Of a stretch of DNA of 64,000 nucleotides, positions 35,882-44,727 are shown piece by piece. Within the stretch, counting starts at the first letter, position 1, and every line of letters starts with the position of its first letter. Made by a program: the position numbers and the translations under genes. The stretch covers positions 1 through 64,000 of the forward strand of contig CAJMKK010000005.1 in assembly GCA_905214105.1 (NCBI GenBank). Reading direction: 5' to 3'. The notes under the pieces were generated by a model. That model had not been told where the DNA came from, did no database searches, and saw only the letters and a list, made by a program, of their open reading frames with translations. This stretch comes from an uncultured bacterium (GTDB lineage Bacteria > Actinomycetota > Coriobacteriia > Coriobacteriales > Coriobacteriaceae).

Positions 35882-36196
35882 GCGGGCACCTTTCTCGAAA
35901 AATCGATCTAGAATCGTTGGCTCCGGATACTTTACCCCAAAGCCGAATGCCTGGCTGGTTATCGTCAAGTTGCGGAGACGTGTGTTCATAAGATTACGAA
36001 AAAGTCTCCACACGAGTAAAAAATCGCAGTTCACGCTTGAAATCGAACTCATTTCCCCGTAACCTATACGAACGTGATTGCATAAGCGTCACATTAGTAT
36101 CTGTCGGCTCCCGAGTGTTCCTAAACGTTGTGTGCTTGTCGCACCCTTCTGTAGGTCCTAGCAATCGGGGCCCCGTAGTTCGAAAGGGGTCCACCT

Positions 36197-37363
36197 TTGA
36201 GTGAGATTCAGAACTCGTCCATTTTCTCTCTTGACGATGTCAATGAGGAGGAGATGAACAACCTCATCGACGGTACGATTACCGACTTTGATGAGGGCGA
36301 TCTCGTTAACGGCACTGTCGTTAAGATCGAGCATGACGAGGTGCTCGTTGACATCGGATTCAAGTCCGAGGGCGTTATCCCGGTCCGCGAGCTGTCCATC
36401 CGCAAGGACGCTAACCCTGCAGACATCGTTGCACTCGGTGATCCCATCGAGGCTCTGGTTCTCCAGAAGGAGGACAAGGACGGTCGTCTGGTCCTGTCCA
36501 AGAAGCGTGCCGAGTACGAGCGTGCTTGGAACCGCATCGAGGAGAAGTTCAACTCCGGCGAGAACGTCGAGGGCGAGGTTATCGAGGTTGTCAAGGGCGG
36601 CCTGATCCTCGACATCGGCCTGCGTGGCTTCCTGCCCGCTTCCCTCGTCGACCTCCGTCGCGTCAAGGACCTCACCTCCTACATGGGCACCCGCATCGAG
36701 GCTCGCGTCATCGAGATGGACCGTAACCGCAACAACGTCGTCCTCTCCCGTCGTGTCGTGCTCGAGGAGTCCCGTAAGGCCGAGCGCTCCGAGATCCTGT
36801 CCAAGCTCAAGTCTGGTATGCGTCTCCAGGGCACCGTTTCCTCCATCGTCGACTTCGGCGCCTTCGTCGACCTCGGCGGTATCGACGGCCTCATCCACAT
36901 CTCCGAGCTCTCCTGGAACCACGTCAACCATCCTTCCGAGGTTGTCAAGGTCGGCCAGGAGGTCGAGGTCGAGGTTCTCGACGTCGATCTCAACCGCGAG
37001 CGCATCTCCCTGGGTCTCAAGCAGACCACCGAGGATCCGTGGCGCGCACTGGTCAAGAAGTACCCCGTTGGCGCTATCGTCGAGGGCACTGTGACCAAGC
37101 TTGTCCCGTTCGGCGCTTTCGTCGATCTGGGCGAGGGCATCGAGGGCCTGGTGCACATCTCCGAGATGGCCAACAAGCACGTCGATCAGCCTTCTCAGGT
37201 CACCCACGTGGGCGACAAGGTTCAGGTCAAGGTCATGGAGATCGACCTCGACCGTCGTCGTATCTCCCTGTCCATGAAGTCCGCTGCTGAGACTCTGGGC
37301 GTCGAGATCGAGGTTACCCCGCTTCCTTCCGAGAAGAAGGACGAGGAGACCGACGCCGAGTAA
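36197..37363 (+). CDS. rpsA: 30S ribosomal protein S1
   Basis: The 388-residue product carries four S1 RNA-binding domains (about residues 34-100, 120-185, 205-273 and 290-358), each with the pattern GxVxxIxxFGAFVDLGxxxGLxHxSE, and an acidic tail. Four domains match the actinobacterial and Firmicutes form, not the six of E. coli. The start is TTG at 36197 with GAAAGGGG 7 nt upstream. The very regular codon choice suggests high expression. A strong terminator follows. Confidence 0.96.
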   Translation: MSEIQNSSIFSLDDVNEEEMNNLIDGTITDFDEGDLVNGTVVKIEHDEVLVDIGFKSEGVIPVRELSIRKDANPADIVALGDPIEALVLQKEDKDGRLVLSKKRAEYERAWNRIEEKFNSGENVEGEVIEVVKGGLILDIGLRGFLPASLVDLRRVKDLTSYMGTRIEARVIEMDRNRNNVVLSRRVVLEESRKAERSEILSKLKSGMRLQGTVSSIVDFGAFVDLGGIDGLIHISELSWNHVNHPSEVVKVGQEVEVEVLDVDLNRERISLGLKQTTEDPWRALVKKYPVGAIVEGTVTKLVPFGAFVDLGEGIEGLVHISEMANKHVDQPSQVTHVGDKVQVKVMEIDLDRRRISLSMKSAAETLGVEIEVTPLPSEKKDEETDAE

Positions 37364-37389
37364 ATCGGTTTGACGGTCACTTGTTTTAA

Positions 37390-37421
37390 GGGATCCGTCC
37401 GTAATGGACGGGTCCCTTTTT
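37390..37421 (+). terminator. Intrinsic terminator after rpsA
   Basis: GGGATCCGTCC (37390-37400) pairs with GGACGGGTCCC (37406-37416, one wobble), followed by TTTTT. Confidence 0.9.
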
Positions 37422-37501
37422 GCATTTGCTTCTGATGCACGCGATGCTACCCGGGCTGTCCACAGGCTATTGAGTTGTCGGTGCATGAAAAAACGCCGAC
37501 A

Positions 37502-37525
37502 TCCCGCCTCGGGGAGGAGGCGGGA
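37502..37525. repeat. Perfect 9-bp hairpin upstream of RNase P RNA
   Basis: TCCCGCCTC (37502-37510) pairs with GAGGCGGGA (37517-37525). On the minus strand a TTTTTT run follows 8 nt later, so it could block antisense transcription into rpsA. Apart from this and the rpsA terminator, the 323-nt gap 37364-37686 contains only a possible -10 box TACACT (37673-37678) for the RNA gene. Confidence 0.5.
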
Positions 37526-37686
37526 ACGCACCGAGTAGACGGAGGGGTGCGGAGCGCGGTCGCGTCTCGACTGACGACGTTGCCCATCGACAGGACCATT
37601 GTAGCGCATGGCGGTTCTTGGTTTATCGTGTCGAGCGTTTGCGTTGTGCCATTGCCTGCGGCAACGGTGTGTTACACTCTTGCACT

Positions 37687-38048
37687 GCTGAGTGGGCCAG
37701 ACGGTCGCGCGATGTGCTGCTTGCAGTACGCGTGAGGAAAGTCCGGGCTCCAGAGGGCGGGATGCCGGCTAACGGCCGGGCGGAGTGATCCGACGGAAAG
37801 CGCCGCAGAAAAGAAGACTCCCACCTGCGCCGCAAGGCGTAAAGGGAAAAGCTGAAACGGTGGTGTAAGAGACCACCAGCGTCGTGGCAACACGGCGGCT
37901 TGGCAAGCCCCATCCGGAGCAAGCGCGAATAGGAACGCTATGGGCCGGCCCGGTCCGCGTTCGGGTAGCGTGCGTGGAGCTGCATGGTAACGTGCAGACA
38001 AGATAAATGACCGTTCACGACAGAACCCGGCTTACAAGCCCACTCAGC
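37687..38048 (+). ncRNA. rnpB: RNase P RNA, class A
   Basis: This is the catalytic RNA of RNase P, which trims tRNA 5' ends. GCTGAGTGGGC (37687-37697) and GCCCACTCAGC (38038-38048) form helix P1. The universally conserved GAGGAAAGTCCGGGCTCC (CR-I region, 37735 onward) and ACAGAACCCGGCTTACA near the 3' end (CR-V region) are both present, with AGAGACCACCAG and the P10/P11 region between them. Length is about 360 nt. A TACACT -10 box ends 8 nt before the 5' end. Nothing clear follows in 38049-38281. Confidence 0.96.
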
Positions 38049-38281
38049 ACTTTGTTGACGCTGCGAACCCGTCTGCGCGGCAATCTGCCTTTCAAGCCTT
38101 CGGGCATGACCATAAGGTCAATGCCCTCGTCTTTCAAGGCACCTTGCTCGCGCTGACGGGTTCTCGCTTTCGTTGACGGATTCATCGGCGGCTCCATTCT
38201 TTTCGCCGGGGTTATCGGTACGGCCTTTGCCGTATTATTGAGGCTGTTTGTTGCCGCGCTTAGTTTTGTTGAGGGGCTTTG

Positions 38282-38917
38282 TTGGACAGCTATTTTACTC
38301 TGCAATCGAATATCGAGGCTTCGGGCGAGTTTGTGGACCGCAAGAGCCGGTTTATTGCCCAGCTGGTCCATATTGAGTCCGAGGACGAGGCAAACGCCTT
38401 TATCGAGATGGTTCGCAAGCGTCATTATGACGCTCGACATAATGTTCCCGCGTGGATTTTGGTCGATGGACGCGAGCGCCAGAGCGATGACGGTGAGCCG
38501 AGCCGCACGAGCGGTATGCCGACGCTCGAGGTGTTGCGCGGCGCAGAACTCAAAAATGTTTGCTGCGTGGTAACGCGCTATTTTGGTGGCACGCTGTTGG
38601 GGGCTGGTGGCTTGGTGCGCGCCTATACCGCGGCGACGCAGGCGGCGGTGGCCGCGGCTCATGAGGCCGCTCAGATCGTCGAGATGACGAGTGTCGTGCC
38701 TGTTGACGTGCGTGTGGCCTATCCGCAGTACGAGCAGGTGCTTCGTTTGGCGCAGGATTCGGGTGCCAAGGTTTCTGATACCGATTACGCGGATGCCGTG
38801 ACGATTCATTTGGTGTTCAAAGCGGGGGAGCAGGAGCCGTTTTGCGCTAAGATGCGCGAGATTATGGCGGGGCGTGAGGAGATTGAGGCCGGCGCTCCCG
38901 AATTTGCCGAGTTCTAA
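38282..38917 (+). CDS. YigZ/IMPACT-family protein (UPF0029)
   Basis: The 211-residue product matches the YigZ/IMPACT family. The N-terminal domain has EFVDRKSRFIAQL, the core DGEPSRTSGMPTLEVL and VTRYFGGTLLGAGGLVRAYT, and the C-terminal DUF1949-like domain follows. A role in translation or stress has been proposed in eukaryotes. The bacterial role is unknown. The start codon is TTG. Of two adjacent TTG codons (38279 and 38282), the second has the better spacing to GAGGGG. Confidence 0.9.
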   Translation: MDSYFTLQSNIEASGEFVDRKSRFIAQLVHIESEDEANAFIEMVRKRHYDARHNVPAWILVDGRERQSDDGEPSRTSGMPTLEVLRGAELKNVCCVVTRYFGGTLLGAGGLVRAYTAATQAAVAAAHEAAQIVEMTSVVPVDVRVAYPQYEQVLRLAQDSGAKVSDTDYADAVTIHLVFKAGEQEPFCAKMREIMAGREEIEAGAPEFAEF

Positions 38918-38985
38918 CGGCGACGACCGGCGTGCTTTTGGATGGATCCTAAGCGCGCCGGCCGTCGTTTTACTGTTGCTGTCGA

Positions 38986-39432
38986 TTACTCGGCGAGCTG
39001 CTTTAGTACATCACAGGCGATTTCGACGGCATCGTCGATGCAACCGGGACAGCTGCGGAGCGGACCCTTGTCCGATCCGATGCCCTTGAGCGTGCCGCAG
39101 ACGGTCGTCGTGTTCTTCTCGCCGAAGCGCTTGGCAATCTCGCGCGACAGCTTGTAGGTCTGGCCCTTGGTCTTCGGGTTTTCCATGCCATCGCTCATTA
39201 CAAAGCCCATGATGGCCACGGCGCCCGAGATGGCGCCGCAGGTCTCGGTCATACCGCCCATGCCGGCGCCAAAGCCCTCGGTGAGGGTAAAGGCGACCTG
39301 GGGGTCGAGCCCGACAGCGGGCGCGAGCGTGCAGGCGACGGCCTGGGCGCAGTTAAAGCCACGGGCGTGGTATTCGGCAGCCTGAGCCTGACAGGCGGTG
39401 ATGTCGAGCTGGGCCGTATCGATTTGCTTCAT
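38986..39432 (-). CDS. C_GCAxxG_C_C family redox-like protein
   Basis: The 148-residue protein has the cysteine pattern that names this family: FNCAQAV, then GMGGMTETCGAISGAVAIMG (the GCAxxG-like core), then C in TTTVCGTL and two more in RSCPGCIDDAV. These cysteines suggest a metal or disulfide centre. It is common in anaerobes, often near redox enzymes, and its function is unknown. AAGGAG precedes the ATG at 39432. Confidence 0.88.
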   Translation of the reverse strand: MKQIDTAQLDITACQAQAAEYHARGFNCAQAVACTLAPAVGLDPQVAFTLTEGFGAGMGGMTETCGAISGAVAIMGFVMSDGMENPKTKGQTYKLSREIAKRFGEKNTTTVCGTLKGIGSDKGPLRSCPGCIDDAVEIACDVLKQLAE

Positions 39433-39550
39433 CGTTGTCTCCTTGGTTACGGTGTACCCGCCTATGGTACCCGTGACGGGGCATGTAATCATCGAGAGCT
39501 TCATGTATGCCTCGTTTTTATCTATCGAGCAAATGCCCAAGGCTTGAGAT

Positions 39551-39574
39551 AAATACCTCTGATCAATTTGTCCA
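39551..39574. repeat. Remnant of the repeat at 27280
   Basis: This stretch matches 27280-27304 at about 19 of 24 positions (shared core CTGATnAATTTGTCC). It has lost the left arm, so no hairpin forms. The rest of the gap 39575-39662 shows only the SD of the next gene. Confidence 0.5.
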
Positions 39575-39662
39575 TTAACCTACCTTGGGGATGGGTTGAG
39601 AGGTGTGCGGGGTAGCGGTATCGTGAACCGAATAAAACGTAACCCAGGCAAGGGAGCTAGAT

Positions 39663-40946
39663 ATGAGTGAGCAGACCATCGGAACTACATGTGTTCAGGG
39701 CGGCTATCACCCGGGAGATGCCGAGCCGCGCCAGGTGCCCATCTACCAGTCCACCACGTGGAAGTACGACACGTCCGAGCACATGGGTAAGCTGTTTGAC
39801 CTAGAGGAGTCGGGCTACTTCTACAGCCGTTTGCAGAACCCCACGTGCGATCTCGTTGCCGCCAAGATCTGCGAGATGGAGGGCGGCACCGCTGCGATGC
39901 TCACGAGCTCGGGCATGGCTGCGAATTTCCTCGCGATCTTTAACGTGGTCGGTGCCGGCGATCATGTGGTCGCGAGCTCTGCCATTTACGGCGGTACGTA
40001 TAACCTGCTCGCCCACACCATGGGCCGCATGGGCGTGACCTGCACGTTCGTTGCCCCCGACTGCACCGACGAGGAGCTCGAGGCGGCATTTGAGCCCAAT
40101 ACCAAGCTCGTCTTTGGCGAGACGATCGCCAACCCCGCCCTCGCCGTGCTCGATATTGAGCGCTTTGCCAAGGCCGCACATGACCACGGCGTGCCGCTGA
40201 TGGTCGACAACACCTTCCCGACGCCCGTGATGTGCCGTCCCTTTGAGTGGGGCGCCGACATCGTTACGCACTCTACCACCAAGTACATGGATGGACATGC
40301 TGCCTACCTGGGCGGCGTGATCGTCGACCACGGCCAGTTTGACTGGATGGCCCATGCAGACAAGTTCCCGGGTCTCACCACGCCCGACGAGAGCTACCAC
40401 GGCGTGACGTATGCCGAGAAGTTCGGTCGCGAGGGTGCCTTCATTACCAAGGCAACCGCTCAGCTCATGCGCGACCTCGGCCCCATGCAGAACCCGCAGG
40501 CGGCCTTCTTCCTGAACAGCTCGCTCGAGAGCCTGCATGTACGCATGCCGCGTCATTGTGAGAACGGCCTGGCCGTTGCCAAGTTCCTGCAGAGCCATCC
40601 CAAGGTACGCTTCGTGAGCTTTCCGGGCCTGGAGGGCGATAAGTACTATGACATCGCTCAGAAGTACATGCCCAACGGTACCTGCGGCGTTGTGAGCTTT
40701 GGCTTTAACGGTGGTCGCGCGGCGGCCGAGACCTTTATGAAGAGCCTCAAGCTCGCCCAGATCGCCACGCACGTGGCCGACGCCCGCACCTGCTGCCTGC
40801 ATCCCGCTAATGCCACGCATCGCCAGATGAACGATGAGGAGCTCATCGCCTGTGGCATCTCCGCCGACATGGTGCGCCTGTCGTGCGGCCTCGAGGATAC
40901 GGCCGATCTGATTGCCGACCTTGAGCAGGCACTCGAGCAGTGCTAG
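39663..40946 (+). CDS. metY: O-acetylhomoserine sulfhydrylase / Cys-Met metabolism PLP enzyme
   Basis: The 427-residue product is a Cys/Met-metabolism PLP enzyme closest to O-acetylhomoserine aminocarboxypropyltransferase, which makes homocysteine from O-acetylhomoserine and sulfide. The PLP lysine is in THSTTKYMDGH, with SSGMAANFLAIF and VDNTFPTPVMCRPFEWGAD nearby. A methionine gamma-lyase role cannot be excluded from sequence alone. It is monocistronic: AAGGGAG precedes the ATG and a terminator follows. No SAM riboswitch is visible upstream. Confidence 0.88.
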   Translation: MSEQTIGTTCVQGGYHPGDAEPRQVPIYQSTTWKYDTSEHMGKLFDLEESGYFYSRLQNPTCDLVAAKICEMEGGTAAMLTSSGMAANFLAIFNVVGAGDHVVASSAIYGGTYNLLAHTMGRMGVTCTFVAPDCTDEELEAAFEPNTKLVFGETIANPALAVLDIERFAKAAHDHGVPLMVDNTFPTPVMCRPFEWGADIVTHSTTKYMDGHAAYLGGVIVDHGQFDWMAHADKFPGLTTPDESYHGVTYAEKFGREGAFITKATAQLMRDLGPMQNPQAAFFLNSSLESLHVRMPRHCENGLAVAKFLQSHPKVRFVSFPGLEGDKYYDIAQKYMPNGTCGVVSFGFNGGRAAAETFMKSLKLAQIATHVADARTCCLHPANATHRQMNDEELIACGISADMVRLSCGLEDTADLIADLEQALEQC

Positions 40947-41014
40947 GCTAGCGTTCGTATAAGGCGCCGATGCTGGCAGAAAGCTTCGGCGACCTTTCGT
41001 TCCGATTCCGTAGG

Positions 41015-41061
41015 CGGGACCCCAATCGCGACTGTTTGTAGGCGATTGGGGCCCCGTTTTT
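41015..41061 (+). terminator. Intrinsic terminator after metY
   Basis: A 15-bp stem with one mismatch (41015-41029 with 41042-41056), followed by TTTTT. Confidence 0.88.
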
Positions 41062-41087
41062 GCGTTGCGCCACTCGAAAGGATGGAT

Positions 41088-42392
41088 ATGGAGAAAACCG
41101 CAGAGCAGCTGCGCCGCGAGCGCATTGCCCTTGAGGGCGACACCCATGGCAAGAACAAATGGGCGATTCTGTTTACCGTGCTCATCATGACGTTTATGGT
41201 GTGTCTGGATTCGACCGTCGTGACCGTGGCGCTGCCCGTGATGCAAAAGGAGCTGGGCGTGGGCCTCGATCGCATTCAGCTGGTGAGCTCGGTGTATCTG
41301 CTTGCGACATGCGTGGCTATGCTGCCGTTTGGCCGCTTGGGCGACGTGCGCGGCAAGGTGGGCGTATTCCAGCTGGGCGTAATCGTTTTTACGGTCGGCT
41401 CGCTGCTTTGCGGCCTTTCGAGTTCGCTCGAAGTTCTTATTCTGGCACGCATTGTGCAGGGCGTCGGCTGCGCGGCGGCCATGGCTAACAACATGGGTAT
41501 CATCACCGAGTCGTTTCCGGCGCGCGAGCGCGGTCGTGCCATGGGTATTCTCGCGACCTTCGTGGCCCTCGGCATGATGTGTGGCCCCGTGCTCGGCGGC
41601 ATGCTGGTGGCAAGCTTTCCTTGGGAGAGCATCTTCCTCATCAACCTGCCCATTGGCGTCATCTCGTTTATCGTGGGGCTCTACACGCTGCCGCATGTTA
41701 AGCCGGAGGCCGGCGAGCGCCCCATGTCGCTGGCGGAGGCCGCGCGTCGCTGCTTTGCAAATTCGGCCTTCACCATCAATCTTGCCTGCATGCTCATCGT
41801 GTTTGTTGGCATTGGCGCATCCGAGTTTATCCTGCCGTTCTATTTTCAGGACGCCCACGGCTTTGGTTCCGACATTTCCGGACTGCTCTTTTTGGCGCTG
41901 CCAATGGTGAATGCCTTTATCGGCCCGCTTTCGGGAACGGTTTCGGACCGTGTTGGCTGCGAGGGTCCCACGGCGGTCGGCCTGGGCGTGTACGTGTGCG
42001 GTCTCTTTGCAGTAAGCACGCTCGACGAGCACTCTTCTATCCCTGTGATCGTGTGCTGCGTCGCATTTATGTCGTGCGGTACGTCGATTTTCCAGAGCCC
42101 CAACAACTCGCTGTACATGGGCTCGGCTCCGCGCGAGGCGCTTGGCTTTGCAGGTAGCTTGGGCAGCTTGGCGCGCTATGCGGGCATGGCGCTGGGTATT
42201 ACGGCAGGTTCGCATATCCTTTATGGGCAGATGAGCGTGGCGATGGGCGAGGCCGTGACCAGTTTTGTTACAGGCCGTCCGGATGTATTCCTATTCGGCT
42301 TTCGCTCGGTGTTCTACGTGCTTATGGCTGTGGCCGCCGTGGGCTTTGCGCTTGCCATGGTGCGTTTGGTGAAGATGCGCGCCCGCCATTAG
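41088..42392 (+). CDS. MFS transporter, drug:H+ antiporter type
   Basis: This is a 434-residue major facilitator protein. A 25-residue cytoplasmic N terminus is followed by about 12-14 hydrophobic segments. MCLDSTVVTVALP-like VCLDSTVVTVALPVM (motif D1 of DHA2 exporters), GRLGDVRGKVGVF (motif A) and MMCGPVLGGMLV (motif C of antiporters) point to an EmrB/QacA-type exporter. Substrate is unknown. Start 41088 was chosen over 41082 because AAAGG then has normal spacing. No regulator gene is adjacent. Confidence 0.88.
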   Translation: MEKTAEQLRRERIALEGDTHGKNKWAILFTVLIMTFMVCLDSTVVTVALPVMQKELGVGLDRIQLVSSVYLLATCVAMLPFGRLGDVRGKVGVFQLGVIVFTVGSLLCGLSSSLEVLILARIVQGVGCAAAMANNMGIITESFPARERGRAMGILATFVALGMMCGPVLGGMLVASFPWESIFLINLPIGVISFIVGLYTLPHVKPEAGERPMSLAEAARRCFANSAFTINLACMLIVFVGIGASEFILPFYFQDAHGFGSDISGLLFLALPMVNAFIGPLSGTVSDRVGCEGPTAVGLGVYVCGLFAVSTLDEHSSIPVIVCCVAFMSCGTSIFQSPNNSLYMGSAPREALGFAGSLGSLARYAGMALGITAGSHILYGQMSVAMGEAVTSFVTGRPDVFLFGFRSVFYVLMAVAAVGFALAMVRLVKMRARH

Positions 42393-42548
42393 CGTGTTGG
42401 GAGGCTGTCTGCCACGTATTCGCGCCGTCTCAAAAACTGGTTTGTGGTGCGATGCGGCTTGTGGGGCGGGCGGGGGTCGGTCCGTGGTAGACTATCGAAC
42501 AACGTTTATTAATCGCGCGGTATCGTTGCCGCGAGAAGGGGTTGCGCC

Positions 42549-43127
42549 ATGCAGGAGCTTGAGGATCGTATTCGCCATGACGGCATCGTAAAGGCCGGTA
42601 ACGTCCTTAAGGTTGATGCCTTCCTCAACCACCAGTGCGACGTTGAGCTGTTCGACCACATGGGCGCCGAGTGGGCCCGTCTGTTCAAGGATGTCGAGAT
42701 CAACAAGATCCTGACGATTGAGGCTTCGGGCATTGGCATGGCTTGCATCGCAGCTCAGCATTTTGGCGGCGTACCAGTGGTCTTTGCCAAGAAGGCCCAG
42801 TCCATCAACCTCGACGGCGAGCAGTATGCTACGACCATCTACTCCTTTACCAAGCAGAAGGAGTACCCGGTCATCGTCGGCAAGCGCTTCCTGTCCGAGG
42901 GCGACAAGGTCCTGATCATCGACGACTTCCTGGCCAACGGCTGCGCGCTTGAGGGCCTTATTAAGATCTGCGAGGCTGCGGGTGCCGAGGTTGCCGGCAT
43001 TGGCATCGCCGTTGAGAAGGGCTTCCAGGGCGGTGGCGATAAGCTTCGCGAGCGCGGCTTCCGCGTCGAGAGCCTGGCCCGTATCGCCGATATGGACTGC
43101 GAGACCGGCGAGATCACCTTCGCCTAA
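42549..43127 (+). CDS. xpt: Xanthine phosphoribosyltransferase
   Basis: Xpt salvages xanthine with PRPP to XMP. The 192-residue product matches bacterial Xpt: [13 protein letters not shown] at the start, [11 protein letters not shown], and the PRPP loop [22 protein letters not shown] precedes the ATG. I looked for a purine riboswitch in the 156 nt upstream and saw none. It is followed by a perfect terminator. Confidence 0.94.
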   Translation: MQELEDRIRHDGIVKAGNVLKVDAFLNHQCDVELFDHMGAEWARLFKDVEINKILTIEASGIGMACIAAQHFGGVPVVFAKKAQSINLDGEQYATTIYSFTKQKEYPVIVGKRFLSEGDKVLIIDDFLANGCALEGLIKICEAAGAEVAGIGIAVEKGFQGGGDKLRERGFRVESLARIADMDCETGEITFA

Positions 43128-43155
43128 GCGCGCAGCACAAGCGATTGGTATGCGA

Positions 43156-43190
43156 TGTGACAAAGGGACTTTCCCTTTGTCACATTTTTT
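43156..43190 (+). terminator. Intrinsic terminator after xpt
   Basis: TGTGACAAAGGGA (43156-43168), a 3-nt loop, and the perfect complement (43172-43184), followed by TTTTTT. Confidence 0.92.
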
Positions 43191-43210
43191 GTATGAGGGG
43201 AGGTGTTGAT

Positions 43211-43591
43211 ATGGATGAGAACAAGATGGGATGGCGTGAGTATGCGCACTATGCCGAGATGTCGGTCGAGGAGTTGGCGCGCGATTGCGAGGTGCAGGTG
43301 TTTCGCGCGACGGGCCCGGGCGGCCAGGGTGTGAACACGACAGACTCTGCGGTGCGCATGAAACATGGGCCCACGGGAATTGTCGTGACGGCGCGCGAGA
43401 GCCGTAGTCAGTTTCAGAATCGTGCGAGTTGTCTGCGCAAGCTGAGGGCAGAGCTTGAGCGTCGTGGCCGTCCGCCGCGCCGTCGCGTCAAGACCAAGGT
43501 GCCTCAGCGCTCTCGCCAGCGCAGGCTCAACGACAAGCACTTCAACGCCATTAAAAAGGCCAACCGTCGCAAACCGGGCAGCGACGAATAG
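43211..43591 (+). CDS. Release-factor-like peptidyl-tRNA hydrolase (GGQ domain)
   Basis: The 126-residue protein contains only the catalytic domain of class I release factors, with the GGQ loop in [18 protein letters not shown] and a basic C-terminal tail ([18 protein letters not shown]). Such stand-alone GGQ proteins (ArfB/YaeJ and relatives) hydrolyse peptidyl-tRNA on stalled ribosomes. The tail is basic as in ArfB. GGGGAGG lies upstream of the ATG at 43211. The longer frame runs back through the xpt terminator and is not used. Confidence 0.87.
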   Translation: MDENKMGWREYAHYAEMSVEELARDCEVQVFRATGPGGQGVNTTDSAVRMKHGPTGIVVTARESRSQFQNRASCLRKLRAELERRGRPPRRRVKTKVPQRSRQRRLNDKHFNAIKKANRRKPGSDE

Positions 43592-43599
43592 CCTCCTCA

Positions 43600-43670
43600 T
43601 AAGTTGCGGTGAAATAGGGACTGTTTTGCGGCTTTAGCTGCATAAACAGTCCCTATTTCACCGCAACTTA
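43600..43670. repeat. TTGCGGTG-family hairpin, copy 2 (perfect 27-bp stem)
   Basis: 43600-43626 pairs perfectly with 43644-43670 over 27 bp around a 17-nt loop. The outer 18 nt of the arm (TAAGTTGCGGTGAAATAG) are identical to copy 3 at 60687, while the inner 9 nt differ and still pair. It lies between convergent genes. Confidence 0.95.
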
Positions 43671-43677
43671 GGGGTGG

Positions 43678-44640
43678 TTAGCGGGTTGGGTGCCAGACCT
43701 CGAGGGCGGCGGGAATGATGTCCACCTCGATGCGCGAGGCGACAACGGGCTCGCCGTCGGCTTGGATGGGGTAGTCGGGCTCCTCAAAGGTGAGCTCGGC
43801 ATGGCGACAGCGGCGCATACGTACCGGCGGCAACTTGGTATGGTGGCCGTCCTTGGCCGAAAGAAACATAGGCAGGGCAGCCGCGCGAGGGACAGGGCCG
43901 CATGCGTAGCAGACGTCGAGCATGCCGTCGCAGGGGTCGGCATCGGGGCAGATACGATAGCCCGAGCCATATGTGGGACCCAGCTGAATCGCCATGATAA
44001 TCGCCCGCACGCGCTCGGCGGGCGCGCCGTCAAAGCTGACTGTCATGGGGTAGTTGCGATAGCGCAGACCAAACTGCTCAAGTCCCGAGAGGGTGTAGAG
44101 CGGAGCGCCCGTCAAGCCGGTCTTTTTGCGCAGTTCGGTGGTGCCAAGGCCGATGGCGGCATCGATGCCGACCGAAAGCGTCTGGTCATAATACTCGACC
44201 GTCGCCTCGCCGCTACCGCTTGCGGGGTTCCATGAGTGAATGCGCCCGATGTCCTGACGTTGCAGCTCGCAGGTGAGCAGCGCGCCAAAATCCTTGCCGG
44301 AGAAATCGTCGATACCGAGCGTTTGGGCAAAATCGTTGCCGGAGCCCACGGGCAGGACGGCAAGGGCGGGGCGGGCGTCCTGCTTGTGCTTCATAAGCCC
44401 ATTGACGACCTCGTGGATCACGCCGTCGCCGCCAAGAGCGATAACGGTGCGGTAGCCCTGGGCCTGTGCGGCAAGTTCCTTGGCATGCCCCATGCGCTCG
44501 GTCAGTACCAAGTCAAACTGGGATGAGCGCGCGGTCATGTCTAAAAAGCGCTGCAGGCGCTCAGCGACCTCGCGCGCCGCACCCGACTGGGCGGCTGGGT
44601 TGGCGATGATGAGCGTGCGACCAAAATCAGTTGCGTGCAT
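43678..44640 (-). CDS. Diacylglycerol kinase-family lipid kinase
   Basis: The 320-residue protein has the DAGK catalytic fold: IIANPAAQSGAA at the N terminus, VIALGGDGVIHEVVNGL and LPVGSGNDFAQTLGI. A beta-sandwich C-terminal domain follows. Relatives (YegS, BmrU, DgkB) phosphorylate diacylglycerol or related lipids. ATG 44640 was chosen because GGGAG lies 7 nt upstream. An upstream in-frame ATG at 44664 lacks an SD. It follows the CLC gene in the same direction after 87 nt. Confidence 0.88.
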   Translation of the reverse strand: MHATDFGRTLIIANPAAQSGAAREVAERLQRFLDMTARSSQFDLVLTERMGHAKELAAQAQGYRTVIALGGDGVIHEVVNGLMKHKQDARPALAVLPVGSGNDFAQTLGIDDFSGKDFGALLTCELQRQDIGRIHSWNPASGSGEATVEYYDQTLSVGIDAAIGLGTTELRKKTGLTGAPLYTLSGLEQFGLRYRNYPMTVSFDGAPAERVRAIIMAIQLGPTYGSGYRICPDADPCDGMLDVCYACGPVPRAAALPMFLSAKDGHHTKLPPVRMRRCRHAELTFEEPDYPIQADGEPVVASRIEVDIIPAALEVWHPTR

Positions 44641-44727
44641 GGGGCGACTCCCGGCGTGTGACATGACAGTGCGGTCGCGCTCAGGTCGAATTACCCCCGA
44701 TTGTGGCTGCACGGCGAATACTAACGT

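Noticed and set aside
39801..42215. 804-residue minus-strand frame across metY and the MFS gene
   Set aside because: It spans two clear genes and their terminator, is rich in Arg/His/Ala, and has no SD.
42393..42548. Purine riboswitch upstream of xpt
   Set aside because: I looked for the three-stem aptamer and its conserved loops and could not find them.
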